NCBI RefSeq assembly: GCF_010692555.1 | Contig: NZ_JAAHHG010000033.1 | Coordinates: forward strand, 4,235-46,738 | DNA length: 42,504 nucleotides | Source of the DNA: Okeania sp. SIO3B5 | GTDB lineage: Bacteria; Cyanobacteriota; Cyanobacteriia; Cyanobacteriales; Microcoleaceae | Direction of reading: 5' to 3' | Shown here: positions 17,203-26,435 of the stretch, piece by piece | How positions within the stretch are numbered: the stretch's first letter is position 1 | Layout of the letters: the number at the start of each line of letters is the position of its first letter | Notes under the pieces: model-generated | Databases searched by the model: none | Told to the model about the DNA's origin: nothing | Seen by the model: only the letters and a program-made list of their open reading frames with translations | Made by a program: the position numbers and the translations under genes

Positions 17203-17460
17203 TCCACATTCCGCACTTCAATTTGTAACATGAAAATTAGTATAAAATCCGTAGCTTGCTTAGGTATTTATACTATATAAATTGTTTTCATTTACCTTGA
17301 TCGGGAGTCAAATTCCCAGTTAAATATTAAGCATAAATACTTACTAAATCCTTGACTTCTATTGACCACTATAATTTTCTTCTTACTTTTGACTTTTAAC
17401 TTTTAATTTTTGAATTTTGACTTAGATTTTTATGCTACATTTTGTCGTGCGGAATGTGGG
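17203..17460. mobile_element. MITE family M3, copy 2 (258 bp, TSD TTTTAT)
   Basis: Ends TCCACATTCCGCACTTC and TTTTGTCGTGCGGAATGTGGG (written in the + strand order), flanked by TTTTAT at 17197-17202 and 17461-17466. The interior is inverted relative to the copy at 23928. Confidence 0.85.
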
Positions 17461-17466
17461 TTTTAT

Positions 17467-17863
17467 TATTCCAAATAATGACCTGATTTTCTGGTCAATA
17501 GCATCCCCTTAGCTGCGCCACGAGCTGTCGCTTTACAAAGGGATAAAAAGTTTGGAACTTCCCGTAGGGTGGGATGAGACGGCGGAGCAGCTCTATAAGA
17601 ACAGGTTTTCTTTTCCTACAGTCCTAAAAGGAACGCCATATCCAATTGACCAACAGAAAAGAAAATTCAGTATAGTACTGTGCCCAGGCAACAGGGGGAA
17701 TAAAAAACCGTTTGCGTAAGCATTCCGTAGGAATCATATAAGATTTTAGCTATTGGACACCTCCTGTAATTTGTAAATATGCCAGCGCACATTGCTATAT
17801 TTTCAAGCCTCCCTATTCCAGGAGCAGGTACTAATAAATGATAACTGTTAACTGATAACTGAA
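17467..17863. other. Intergenic region, repeat fragments
   Basis: It holds a GCGCCACGAGCTGTCGCT fragment, also seen near 24970, and R5-like pieces, then GATAACT-type heptamers (17839-17861) running up to the next ATG. No gene is supported. Confidence 0.45.
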
Positions 17864-18304
17864 ATGACTAACCAACAAATAGAACGAAACATTAGACTTT
17901 TACTCGAAACTCGCGAATGTCCAAATTGTTACCTAGAAGGAGCCAGACTTGGAGGCGTAAATCTAGGAGGGGCCAATCTTGGAGAAGCAAAATTACCAGT
18001 AGCTAACCTAGCAGGAGCAAAGTTAGGAGGAGCTAACCTAGGAGGAGCTAACCTAGGAGGAGCTTACTTAGGAGGAGCTTACTTAGGAGGAGCGAACTTA
18101 GGAGGAGCTTACTTGGAAGGTGCCAATTTAGAAGGAGCTTACTTAGGAGGAGCGAACTTAGGAGGAGCTTACTTGGAAGGTGCCAATTTAGCAGGAGCAA
18201 ATCTAGAAGGTGCCAATTTAGGAGGAGCAAACCTTGAAGGAGCTAGTATAGAAGGGGCACTCCTCAGTGGTGCAATTATGCCAGATGGCGCAAGACATGA
18301 GTAA
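17864..18304 (+). CDS. Pentapeptide-repeat protein
   Basis: A 146-aa protein in which residues about 25-140 are nearly continuous A(N/Y)LxG pentapeptides (ANLGGAYLGG and similar), giving a right-handed quadrilateral beta-helix of about 23 repeats, or nearly six coils. The N-terminal 25 residues (IERNIRLLLETRECPNCYLEGA) match the short cap with a CPNC-type pair common in cyanobacterial members. No signal peptide is seen, so it is probably cytoplasmic. Function is unknown for most of the family. The DNA is internally repetitive, including a 60-bp block repeated exactly near 18081-18200, so repeat number may vary between strains. The start follows GATAACT heptamers. Confidence 0.9.
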   Translation: MTNQQIERNIRLLLETRECPNCYLEGARLGGVNLGGANLGEAKLPVANLAGAKLGGANLGGANLGGAYLGGAYLGGANLGGAYLEGANLEGAYLGGANLGGAYLEGANLAGANLEGANLGGANLEGASIEGALLSGAIMPDGARHE

Positions 18305-18482
18305 GTGAAATTAGGTGCGTGGATGGTTCTGCTGTCACGTTGCTATGAATGGTTTTCCCTACTTTTGCCGGGAATTGTCGGGCTTAATGTATCTGAAGTT
18401 TAGTAATTCTCATGCTTGTTTTTGTTTAATTTGAGCAAGAGTGTGGAGAATACTTGCTTCATCCTAAATCTAATCAGGATGA

Positions 18483-20426
18483 ATGGCCTTCAAAATTATG
18501 CATCCTATACATTTTGTTAAGTGGATATATAAAAAAGTCCATTCTTACAGAATACCAATATCAGTAATTTTAGTTTCTGGTGGAGCAATTCTGAGTTTAT
18601 TATTTTTCAGGTACTTAGGAGCATTACAGCGACTAGAGCTATTTGTATTTGATGGGATGGTGCGTCTGGGGCCTGATGAAGTTTCTGACCCCAGATTATT
18701 AATAGTAGAGCTTACTGAAGAAGATATACAGCATTTAGGACAGTGGCCAATATCCGATAGAAATTTAGCAGATGTTTTAGCCTCTCTACAAGAGCATCAA
18801 CCAAAAGTAATAGGTGTAGATTTATACCGAGATGTTCCTAAATATCCTGGTTATACAAAATTAGTAGAACAGCTACAGAAACCAAATGTTTTTGGTATTA
18901 CTTTTATTGGCGATCGATCTGTGAGTACAATACCGCCACCTCCTAGTATCCCAAAGGAAAGAATAGGCTTTAATAATATTCCTCTTGATCCAGATGGTGT
19001 AGTTCGTCGCTATTCATTATTTATTAATAATGATGAAGAAACAATGGTAGCGTTTGCTTTACATTTAGCCCTCGCTTATCTCCAAAAATATGAAATAATT
19101 CCTCAGATAACTGAAAATAACGAATACCAATTAGGTGACGCAATATTTAAAAAATTACAACCAAACTCTGGAGGATATCAACACATCGACGCTCAAGGAT
19201 ATCCAATTTTAATTAATTATCGTAATTCTCAATCTATAGCTCCAAAAATTACAATCAAAGATGTTTTATTAGGTAATTTTGACCCCGAATTAGTTAAAAA
19301 CAAAATTGTGATAATTGGTAATACGGCTCCTAGTAGCAACGACTTTTCTTTTACTCCTTACAGTTTTGCTCAGTTAGACTTGTTAAAGTCAAAGATGTCA
19401 GGAGTAGAAATTCATGCCCAAGCTACCAGTCAAATTATTAGTGCAGTTCTTGACGAGCAAAAGCTATTTTGGTACTGGGATGAATCAACGGAAATACTAT
19501 GGATTTTCAGTTGGTCAATGGTTGGTGGTAGTATTGCTTGGTATATCAGACGACCTTTAATTTTGCTGCTAGTTAATTATCTAGTTTTAGGAGTTTTAGT
19601 AGCTATTAGTTATGGCATTTTTATCAATATGGGATGGATACCTGTAGTAGCACCAATATTAGGAATAGTTATGACAAGTGGGGTAGTAATAGTCTACAAA
19701 ATTCAGGAATCATGGCAACAACAAAATATGGTGATGAAATTATTAGGTCAACAAACTTCTCCAGAGATTGCTCATGCTCTTTGGCAAGAACGTTCATATC
19801 TGATTAATAGTGGAATTTTACCTCCAAAAACAGTTACAGCAACAATTTTATTTACTGACCTAAAAAACTTTAGTACTATCTCTGAAAAAAAAACTTCAGA
19901 AGCTTTAATGAATTGGTTGAATGAATATCTGAGTGCCATGACAGATATTGTCATAAATCATCACGGAATAGTCAACAAATTTACTGGAGATGGAGTTATG
20001 GCAGTATTTGGAATACCAGTACCTCGTACCAGCGTTGAAGAGATTGCTATAGATGCACAAAATGCAGTTAATTGTGCTTTAGCAATGAGTCAACATCTAT
20101 CACAATTAAATCAAAAATGGCAACAACAAAATTCTCCAGAATTAAAAATGCGTGTAGGAATTTATACTGGAACTGTCACAGTTGGTAGTTTAGGTGGAAA
20201 AAATCGCTTAGAATATGGAGTAATTGGGGATGGTGTCAATATTGCTTCTCGCTTAGAAAGTTTTGATAAAGAACGTCATCCAGGAATTTGTCGCATTTTG
20301 ATTGCTCAGGAAACTTTGGAATATTTAGATAAAAGATTTTCAGTAGAACCCTGGGGGGATTTAAATTTAAAAGGAAAAAAAATACCAGTAAATGTATACT
20401 TAGTTACTGGGAAAAACTATTTTTAA
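18483..20426 (+). CDS. CHASE2-domain adenylate/guanylate cyclase
   Basis: A 647-aa membrane sensor that would make cAMP (or cGMP). One N-terminal membrane helix (about 24-42) is followed by an extracytoplasmic CHASE2 domain (about 45-330; LLIVELTEEDIQHLGQWP, PKVIGVDLYRD and VIIGNTAPSSND are typical). Three membrane helices (about 335-410) lead into a class III cyclase domain (about 450-640). Metal-binding aspartates appear in LFTDLKNFS (about 457) and FTGDGVMAVFG (about 502); MRVGIYTGTV and YGVIGDGVNIASRLE are the other catalytic motifs, so the enzyme looks active. ATG at 18483 is used; Met6 is an alternative. A DUF928 gene, a frequent neighbour of CHASE2 genes in cyanobacteria, lies 1 kb downstream. 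Confidence 0.92.
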   Translation: MAFKIMHPIHFVKWIYKKVHSYRIPISVILVSGGAILSLLFFRYLGALQRLELFVFDGMVRLGPDEVSDPRLLIVELTEEDIQHLGQWPISDRNLADVLASLQEHQPKVIGVDLYRDVPKYPGYTKLVEQLQKPNVFGITFIGDRSVSTIPPPPSIPKERIGFNNIPLDPDGVVRRYSLFINNDEETMVAFALHLALAYLQKYEIIPQITENNEYQLGDAIFKKLQPNSGGYQHIDAQGYPILINYRNSQSIAPKITIKDVLLGNFDPELVKNKIVIIGNTAPSSNDFSFTPYSFAQLDLLKSKMSGVEIHAQATSQIISAVLDEQKLFWYWDESTEILWIFSWSMVGGSIAWYIRRPLILLLVNYLVLGVLVAISYGIFINMGWIPVVAPILGIVMTSGVVIVYKIQESWQQQNMVMKLLGQQTSPEIAHALWQERSYLINSGILPPKTVTATILFTDLKNFSTISEKKTSEALMNWLNEYLSAMTDIVINHHGIVNKFTGDGVMAVFGIPVPRTSVEEIAIDAQNAVNCALAMSQHLSQLNQKWQQQNSPELKMRVGIYTGTVTVGSLGGKNRLEYGVIGDGVNIASRLESFDKERHPGICRILIAQETLEYLDKRFSVEPWGDLNLKGKKIPVNVYLVTGKNYF

Positions 20427-20856
20427 ATTAACCATAAACAACAAATAATTTAAAATTTTCACTCCTTATCAATGTTGCTATTTTTCTACAACCAAAAAAA
20501 TATATTAGGGCTTGCTGAATAAAGTATGAGTGGTAAGGGTAGGAGTCAGAATTTCCGGTCATGCTTCGCAAACAGAATTCAGGAGTTATAACAATTCCCT
20601 CTTTTCTGGAGATGTCTATTGATCAACACTCTAGTGCAGAATTGCATAAGTAAGTATATGAGTAGAAATAAATGTAATATACTGCATCCGAACTAGGAAT
20701 ATTTGGGAGCAAGTTGTGAGGAAAGCAATCGTAACTATGGGATTATTTTCCTGGCTTACTCTGCAAACATACCTCGCTTCGGAAATTTTAGATTTAATTT
20801 CACTTACCTACTTCAATAATCAGTTAAAATCATGTTAAAAAGTTGATTCTACAAGC
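20427..20856. other. Intergenic region with partial M4 MITE
   Basis: AGGGCTTGCTGAATAAAGT near 20510 is the left end of an M4 element whose right end is not found. The rest is AT-rich with no gene. The next 210 bp are an M2 element. Confidence 0.5.
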
Positions 20857-21066
20857 GTAAGTATTCAGCTATTAGCTGTTAGCTATCAGCAACAAGACTC
20901 TCTCCTTAAGGACAGTGTCTAAATTGAAATAGACTTTAAGGACAAGGGAGTCAACTTTTGTAGTAAGACAATTAAATATTGCTTTTATCCTAAACTAAAA
21001 GCAATAGCTGATAGCTGAAGTCCGCAGTTCCTCTGGTAGGAGGCTGGCTGACGGCTGAATGCTTAC
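20857..21066. mobile_element. MITE family M2, copy 4 (210 bp, TSD CTACAAGC)
   Basis: Ends GTAAGTATTCAGC and GCTGAATGCTTAC, flanked by a perfect 8-bp duplication CTACAAGC at 20849-20856 and 21067-21074. It also contains the CCTCTGGTAGGAGG hairpin. Confidence 0.9.
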
Positions 21067-21074
21067 CTACAAGC

Positions 21075-21401
21075 TTTATTCCCTTCTGGTTCCTCCATTA
21101 TAAAAAATTAATAAATGTTTACTACAAATAGCTAGGGTATTTCTTAGGAGTCAACCCACCCCTAACTGCTCCCAGGAGGAGAAGTCAGGAGTCAGAATAA
21201 ATAGCTTCGATGCCATTTCTTAGTTTATAACTTATCTTATTAGCCAAAGGGACATCTTCTATAAAGTCTTTTTATCCCTCTTTTTTAAAATTGGTATTAT
21301 ACCTTCTTGCAATAGCTACTGATACAATTCATAAATAGATAAACTATAATAGTAATTAAGTAATTAAAACATTTACCCAAAACAAAAAAGGAATTCAGAA
21401 T
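21075..21401. other. Intergenic leader of the DUF928 gene
   Basis: AT-rich, with no gene or mobile element end recognised. The last 20 bases before the ATG (AAAACAAAAAAGGAATTCAG) include a weak AAGGA ribosome-binding site. Confidence 0.4.
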
Positions 21402-22205
21402 ATGTATCTACAAAATTTCCGTTTTTCTATTACTCTCAAAACTATGGTTTTGACATTAGTTTTAGGATTATTTACTACTTCTTTTCCCAGCAGTACATCG
21501 GCAAATCCTACTAACTCTGCTAGTTCAACTAATGGTAAAGCAGATACTACTCTAGGTATTTTGAAAAATACCTTAGCAAATATTACTCCTAGAGTCGAAG
21601 GCGGTTCAACAGGTACTTATGGTGGAGGATCGCGAGGACAAGATAATTGTATAGATGAAAATCAAAAACCTCTAACTCCTCTAATTCCCAAGATAAATCA
21701 AAGACAAGAATTAACCCTAGTAACCTTAGCCTCACATCCAACAATTTATATGTATGTGCCAGAAAACACAGCTATAGCTGGAGAATTTATCTTGAAAGAC
21801 TCTAGTCAAAAAATAGTTTATGAAAAGCTAATACCAGTGTCAAATAGTCAGGGCATTATACCTATTAAAATTCCCAAAAATCAACCAGAATTAAAAGTAG
21901 GCGAAAATTATAACTTGACATTCTCTTTAAGCTGCGAAGGAAGTGGTTATGGAACTGTTGTTCAAAGCTCAATTAAAAGAGTTAATCCCAACCCAAATTT
22001 GACACAAGAACTACAGCAAAAATCAGAGAGCGACCGCTGGTTAATTTATTCGGACACAGGTATATGGCACGAAAAACTGGATGCCTTAGCAGAAAAAATT
22101 AGTTCTAATCCAAACGATAAAAAACTTAAATCAGAATGGCAAAATCTGCTCAATTCAGTAGGTTTAAATGATGTAGCTACAGAGCCATTAAATTCAACTA
22201 ATTAG
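21402..22205 (+). CDS. DUF928 domain exported protein
   Basis: A 267-aa protein with an N-terminal signal sequence (hydrophobic TMVLTLVLGLFTTSF, cleavage likely near STSANP at about 34). The remainder fits DUF928: a GGSTGTYGGGSRGQDNC segment, LTLVTLASHPTIYMYVP, EFILKDSSQKIVYEKLIP, GENYNLTFSLSCEG with a second Cys likely pairing with the first, and the C-terminal GIWHEKLDALAEKIS then WQNLLNSVGLNDVATEPL. DUF928 proteins are cyanobacterial and often near CHASE2-domain or haemagglutinin/secretion genes; molecular function is unknown. It is probably periplasmic. Confidence 0.85.
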   Translation: MYLQNFRFSITLKTMVLTLVLGLFTTSFPSSTSANPTNSASSTNGKADTTLGILKNTLANITPRVEGGSTGTYGGGSRGQDNCIDENQKPLTPLIPKINQRQELTLVTLASHPTIYMYVPENTAIAGEFILKDSSQKIVYEKLIPVSNSQGIIPIKIPKNQPELKVGENYNLTFSLSCEGSGYGTVVQSSIKRVNPNPNLTQELQQKSESDRWLIYSDTGIWHEKLDALAEKISSNPNDKKLKSEWQNLLNSVGLNDVATEPLNSTN

Positions 22206-22779
22206 CAAATTAATTCCATAGTTCTAATTAGTCAGATAACCCAATAACTCAACAAATAATACCATTTCTCAAAAACTTTTCTACATTTTATTGAGTAGGG
22301 GATTAGGGTAGAAGTAGACATCATAATAATTAATGCGCTCTAGGGTTCTAATTATCAAAAAGGTGATTTTTCTCATATTATTTACTTAATATATTGAAGC
22401 GCCACCTAAGTATAGTATTACTTTTGGTAATTAGTATCAGGTATGGATAAGGATAAATATTTTGGAATTACTAGAAAAATATCTGTTAGAAAACTAGGTA
22501 TCACATCTAAATTTAATTAAAACCTTTTTCTAACAGTCATTCAATTTTAAATGTTTATCAAGCATCTCTATGAATCAAGCAACTAAGTTAAACATAAGTA
22601 TCAAAGATGCCTAATAAACACTCAAAAAAATCATCCCAAAACACTCCGTAGTCATAATCGATGTTAAATGAAAATTAGATAAAAATCTGATAAGACTACG
22701 ATTAAAATCAAGGTTTGTACCTCTATATACAAGTATCATATAAATTAATACCAACGATTATTGTAAACTCTGTATATAG
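22206..22779. other. Intergenic region, one dispersed repeat
   Basis: 22259-22296 (ACCATTTCTCAAAAAC, then TTTTCTACATTTTATTGAG) is an inverted near-copy of 11785-11822. The rest is AT-rich with no gene; the TVP38-type gene start has no clear Shine-Dalgarno sequence. Confidence 0.5.
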
Positions 22780-23502
22780 ATGAATAACCTAGAACAAGAA
22801 ACAAAAAAAAAGCCAAAATTAAACAAGCTACTCAAACCACTCTTAATAGTTTTTGTAGTTGCAACTCTCCTTGTTATTGCTCATAAATTTAACGCTCAAC
22901 AACTCTTGATCGATGCCTTAGATTGGATCAAAACTCTTGGCCCTTGGGGTCCCATAGCTTTTATCATTATTTATATCCTGGCCACAGTTTTATTCCTTCC
23001 AGGCTCACTACTAACCTTGGGCGCAGGTTTTTTATTCGGCCCGATTTTCGGTTCTATCTACGTTTCTGTTGCTTCCACTATTGGTGCAACTTGTGCCTTC
23101 CTAGTAGGTCGCTATCTGGCGCGAGGTTGGGTTTCTCAGCAGATAGAAGGAAATGAAAACTTTAAGGCCATTGATGAAGCAGTAGCTGACGAGGGATGGA
23201 AAATCGTTGGACTAACTCGCTTATCTCCTATTTTTCCTTTTAACCTACTCAACTATGCTTTTGGCCTAACCCAAGTATCTTTACCAGATTATTTTTTCGC
23301 TTCTTGGATTGGGATGATGCCAGGAACAGTAATGTATGTATATCTTGGTTCCCTAGCTAGCAGTTTAGCAACTTTGGGCACAGAAGGAAGAACGCGCACT
23401 AAAGAAGAATGGATTCTTTATGGAGTAGGTTTAATAGCTACAGTTGCAGTAACTCTTTATGTGACAAAAATTGCTAAAAAAGCTCTACAAAAGAAATTAT
23501 AG
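22780..23502 (+). CDS. TVP38/TMEM64 family membrane protein (VTT domain)
   Basis: A 240-aa polytopic inner-membrane protein of the DedA/VTT superfamily. A charged N-terminus is followed by a first membrane helix (LLIVFVVATLLVIA), then the VTT domain: AFIIIYILATVLFLPGSLLTLGAGFLFG is the re-entrant signature with its conserved Pro and Gly, GATCAFLVGRYLARG the second loop, LTRLSPIFPFNLLNYAFGLT the conserved R-x-x-P-x-x-P-x-N-L-x-N motif, and GMMPGTVMYVYLGS a later helix. Related proteins have been linked to lipid scrambling and to ion or metalloid transport; substrate here is unknown. It is transcribed alone, with a MITE beginning 35 bp after its stop. Confidence 0.9.
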   Translation: MNNLEQETKKKPKLNKLLKPLLIVFVVATLLVIAHKFNAQQLLIDALDWIKTLGPWGPIAFIIIYILATVLFLPGSLLTLGAGFLFGPIFGSIYVSVASTIGATCAFLVGRYLARGWVSQQIEGNENFKAIDEAVADEGWKIVGLTRLSPIFPFNLLNYAFGLTQVSLPDYFFASWIGMMPGTVMYVYLGSLASSLATLGTEGRTRTKEEWILYGVGLIATVAVTLYVTKIAKKALQKKL

Positions 23503-23536
23503 TTGTCAATAGGAGTCAACGATTCAGTAAGTATTT

Positions 23537-23798
23537 AGGGTTTGCGTATGGAAAGTTTTTTTACTGGGGTAGGAGACAGGAGACAACCCACCCCTCGCCC
23601 CTCCCAGGAGGGGGACAGGAGAAATGGGGAATGTAGAGGAGGCAGTAGGAAGAATTATCCCTTAATTTTTCTGCCATAGTCAGTCCAAAATCCGCTCCTT
23701 TTTGAGCTGCCGGAAGACGAAAACCTTGTACTTTTTCAAGACCTAAAAAGGCCAATACCAATATCAGTCAATGCTTTGATATTTAATCAGCAAGCCCT
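23537..23798 (+). mobile_element. MITE family M4, copy 2 (262 bp)
   Basis: Ends AGGGTTTGCGTATGG and TTTAATCAGCAAGCCCT with flanking ATTT on both sides. The interior shares TAGGAGACAGGAGAC and CCTTAATTTTTCTGCC with other copies. A short open frame on the opposite strand here is element sequence. Confidence 0.75.
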
Positions 23799-23839
23799 AT
23801 TTATTATTAATATTTAACTGAGAATTTGGCTCCCGATCA

Positions 23840-24290
23840 AGGTCATTTCAGTTATCAGTTATCAGTACCTCTAGTTGAAGCAAGAGGCTTGACATAAGGA
23901 ATATGTTCTTTTTTTTATCCCCTTAAACATACATTCCGCACGACAAAACGTAGCATAAAAATATAAGTCAAAAGTAAGAAGTAAGAAGTAATAAGTAAGA
24001 AGTAAGAAGTAATAAGTAAGAAGTAATAAGATAAGAAGTAAGAAGTAATAAGAAAATTATAGTGGTCAATAGGAATCAATAATTCAGTAAGTATTTATGC
24101 TTAATATTTAACTGAGAATTTGACTTTTGAGAAGTAATTTATACTATATAAATATTTACCAATAATAGAAATTACATACTACTTTTAATGTTACAAATTG
24201 ACGTGCGGAATGTGGGTTACAAATTGAAGTGCGGAATGTGGGCTTAAAAGGGGAGACTTTAGACCACAATTTTTCGGTAAATGAAGATCA
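23840..24290 (-). repeat. R5 repeat split by an M3 MITE
   Basis: The left part ends TTTTTTTATCCCCTTAAA at 23927 and the right part resumes CTTAAAAGGGGAGACTTTAG at 24243. Joined, they match the unsplit partial copy near 15050-15100. Confidence 0.7.
23928..24242. mobile_element. MITE family M3, copy 3 (315 bp, TSD CTTAAA)
   Basis: Ends CATACATTCCGCACGAC and TGCGGAATGTGGG, with CTTAAA at 23922-23927 and 24243-24248. It has an expanded GTAAGAA/GTAATAA heptamer tract, and its right terminus is present twice in tandem (ACAAATTGACGTGCGG then ACAAATTGAAGTGCGG). Confidence 0.9.
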
Positions 24291-24310
24291 TTTATATAGT
24301 ATAAATACTT

Positions 24311-24504
24311 AGAGCTTGCTGATTAAATATCAAAGCATTGACTAATATAAGTTGTAGCATTTTTTGGCTCAATTAGTCTAAAAATGCTAATATTTTTCCC
24401 CTGACTATCAGAAAATTTGGCCGTAGTAGATAGTCTCAACTGTTGCCTGTTGCCTTTCGGAGCTGTTGCCTATCATCACCATCAGACTTTTGAGCGCAAA
24501 CCCT
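24311..24504 (-). mobile_element. MITE family M4, copy 3 (194 bp, decayed)
   Basis: Ends AGAGCTTGCTGATTAAA and GCGCAAACCCT. The orientation is as in copy 1, with the ATATCAAAGCATTGAC block at the left. It contains CTGTTGC heptamer-like repeats. Confidence 0.65.
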
Positions 24505-25262
24505 AATTAATTGAATTATAAATCGCTATAATTTATGACCAAAGAATAGGTTCAATAATTGATAATTGATAATTACCTCTCCCTAAAAGCTATCCATTAT
24601 AAGCAAAATTCTTTACAAAAGTGGATAATGCCTATTATCAAAAGCTTACGAGCATTTTGTTGGTTTTACAAGCTTTGACAAATTGACTAACTTGTGTACT
24701 CCTAAAAGTTGTTTTTTGTCGTTGCGATCGTAACGACACTAGGAGCTTTCAGACTCTAATTCATCAAATGATATTTTTGTCAAGTTTTATGTTAAGTAAA
24801 GATGTTTATAAAGCATAGCCCTAAAAGGAAGAGGATTGAATAAAAGGAAAATTTTTTCTCTCTTGGTTGATTGGATATGGCGAAGAGACCTCGCCATCCC
24901 TCGACAGCTTGTTTCTCCTTTAAAGAAGAGGATTTTTACCTTAATTATTCGGTAAATACTATTTCTTGATGTGGCGCGAGCTGTCGCTCTACTTTACAAG
25001 GGGATGAAAAGCGGTCGAGGGATGGGGAGTTTTTGGAGCAATATAATCGACTAAGAGAAAGTAAACTTCAGCAGTCGGTACTGATAACTGATATAGCGTT
25101 TCTCAAAAAGCGTGAGATACAGTTGTTTTTCTTTTTTTCTATCCCCTGTTTCTCGAATTACTACTCCCTACTCCCTACTCCCTACTCCCTAAAACAAACG
25201 AATGCGCGTACCTCACTAATATGATAATTGCTATAACTGATAACTGATAACTGATAACTGAA
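24505..25262. other. Intergenic region: inverted R5 repeat and heptamers
   Basis: 24819-24956 is an inverted R5 copy containing the GGCGAAGAGACCTCGCC hairpin. GTCGTTGCGATCGTAACGAC at 24718-24737 is a near-palindrome around a HIP1-like core. CTACTCC heptamers lie at 25160-25188 and (GATAACT) heptamers at 25234-25259, directly before the HAD start. No gene is supported. Confidence 0.55.
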
Positions 25263-25973
25263 ATGACTCTCAAAGCTATTTTATTCGATTTTAATGGTGT
25301 AATTATTAATGATGAATTTCTCCATGAAAAATTAATAGAACAAGTATTAATTGATGAAAATTTGTTACTTAGACCAGGAGAATACAACCAATTCTGTTTA
25401 GGAAGAAGCGATAGTGCTTGTTTAGAAGGAATACTTACAGAAAGAGGTAGATATATTAATGAAGGATATTTAGACCAGCTAATTAAACGTAAAGCTCTAG
25501 CTTATCAACAACAATTAGAAAGTCTTGAAGAGTTGCCAATTTATTCAGATACGATAGATTTTATTTCTCAGGTCGCTCAAGCTAATCTGAAAATGGCTGT
25601 AGTTAGTGGCGCTCTTCGATCCGAAGTAGAATTAGTCTTAAATAAAGCTAATTTAATTGATTTTTTTAAGACAATTATTGCTGGAGATGATGTAAAAGCT
25701 AGTAAGCCAAAACCCGATGCTTATTTGTTGGCAGTAAATATTCTAAATCAACAATATCCAGACATGAATCTACATCCTTCAGAATGTTTAGTAATAGAAG
25801 ATACTTTTGCCGGAATTGAAGCAGCTAAACTCGCAGGAATGTCTGTAGTTGGTGTCGCCCATACTTATCCTTTTCATATGCTCCAGCGTTTGGCCAACTG
25901 GTGTGTAGATTATCTATCCGACCTTGAATTGGACAGAATACAAAAAATTTATCAACAAATTAATTCTTATTAA
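25263..25973 (+). CDS. HAD superfamily (subfamily IA) hydrolase-like protein
   Basis: A 236-aa HAD protein of the beta-phosphoglucomutase/phosphatase-like group with an alpha-helical cap (about 16-85). Motif I is LFDFNGVIIND: the nucleophile Asp9 is present, but the usual second Asp is Asn11. Motif II is MAVVSGALRSE, with Ser115, motif III Lys is in KASKPKPDAY, and motif IV is VIEDTFAGIEAAKLAGM. The Asn replaces the residue that usually acts as general acid/base in phosphatases and mutases, so phosphatase activity should not be assumed. It starts after (GATAACT)n repeats with no Shine-Dalgarno sequence. An M1 MITE lies at its 3' end, and the 5-bp target duplication includes its TAA stop. Confidence 0.88.
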   Translation: MTLKAILFDFNGVIINDEFLHEKLIEQVLIDENLLLRPGEYNQFCLGRSDSACLEGILTERGRYINEGYLDQLIKRKALAYQQQLESLEELPIYSDTIDFISQVAQANLKMAVVSGALRSEVELVLNKANLIDFFKTIIAGDDVKASKPKPDAYLLAVNILNQQYPDMNLHPSECLVIEDTFAGIEAAKLAGMSVVGVAHTYPFHMLQRLANWCVDYLSDLELDRIQKIYQQINSY

Positions 25974-25975
25974 TT

Positions 25976-26066
25976 CAGGACTTACGCAAAGGCACTATTT
26001 ATAGGGTCCAGTAACTATTGGACAATAGTTTTGAGTACTATATATAGGGTATCTGCGTAAGTCCTA
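25976..26066. mobile_element. MITE family M1, copy 2 (91 bp, TSD TAATT)
   Basis: Ends CAGGACTTACGCA and TGCGTAAGTCCTA, flanked by TAATT at 25971-25975 and 26067-26071. The left TAATT contains the stop codon of the HAD gene. Confidence 0.88.
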
Positions 26067-26071
26067 TAATT

Positions 26072-26435
26072 CTTAGATATTTGTATAGAAGAATACTGTT
26101 TTTTTAGACGAAATATCACTAACTTCGCCCAAAAATATGTCAATCAACTTAACTTTAATTTTCGTTCCGATCAAATAGCCATGAAACCTTTTGAGTCCCA
26201 TCAAAAATAAGTAAAGAACAACATCGGTTTGTAAAGAGATTGGTAATAATTGTAACTTATTGTGTTGAACTGCCTCTGATATTAGTAGATTTCAGTTACT
26301 ATTTAATTAAATATAAAAGAATAGTTAAGAAAGCATAAGATTGGGAATATATGTGCTTTGGGCTACGTCCAGATTACTAACTAGCCTGTACCAATCTGCC
26401 AAAAAGATGATTATTTATACTAATAAGGAGATTCT
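26072..26435. other. Intergenic leader of the 78-aa protein
   Basis: No repeats or genes recognised. The last bases include AAGGAG at 26424-26429, a strong ribosome-binding site 6 bp before the next ATG, unusual for this window. Confidence 0.5.

Noticed and set aside
18048-18230. Minus-strand Leu-rich frame opposite the pentapeptide gene
   Set aside because: It is a by-product of the 15-bp pentapeptide coding repeat.
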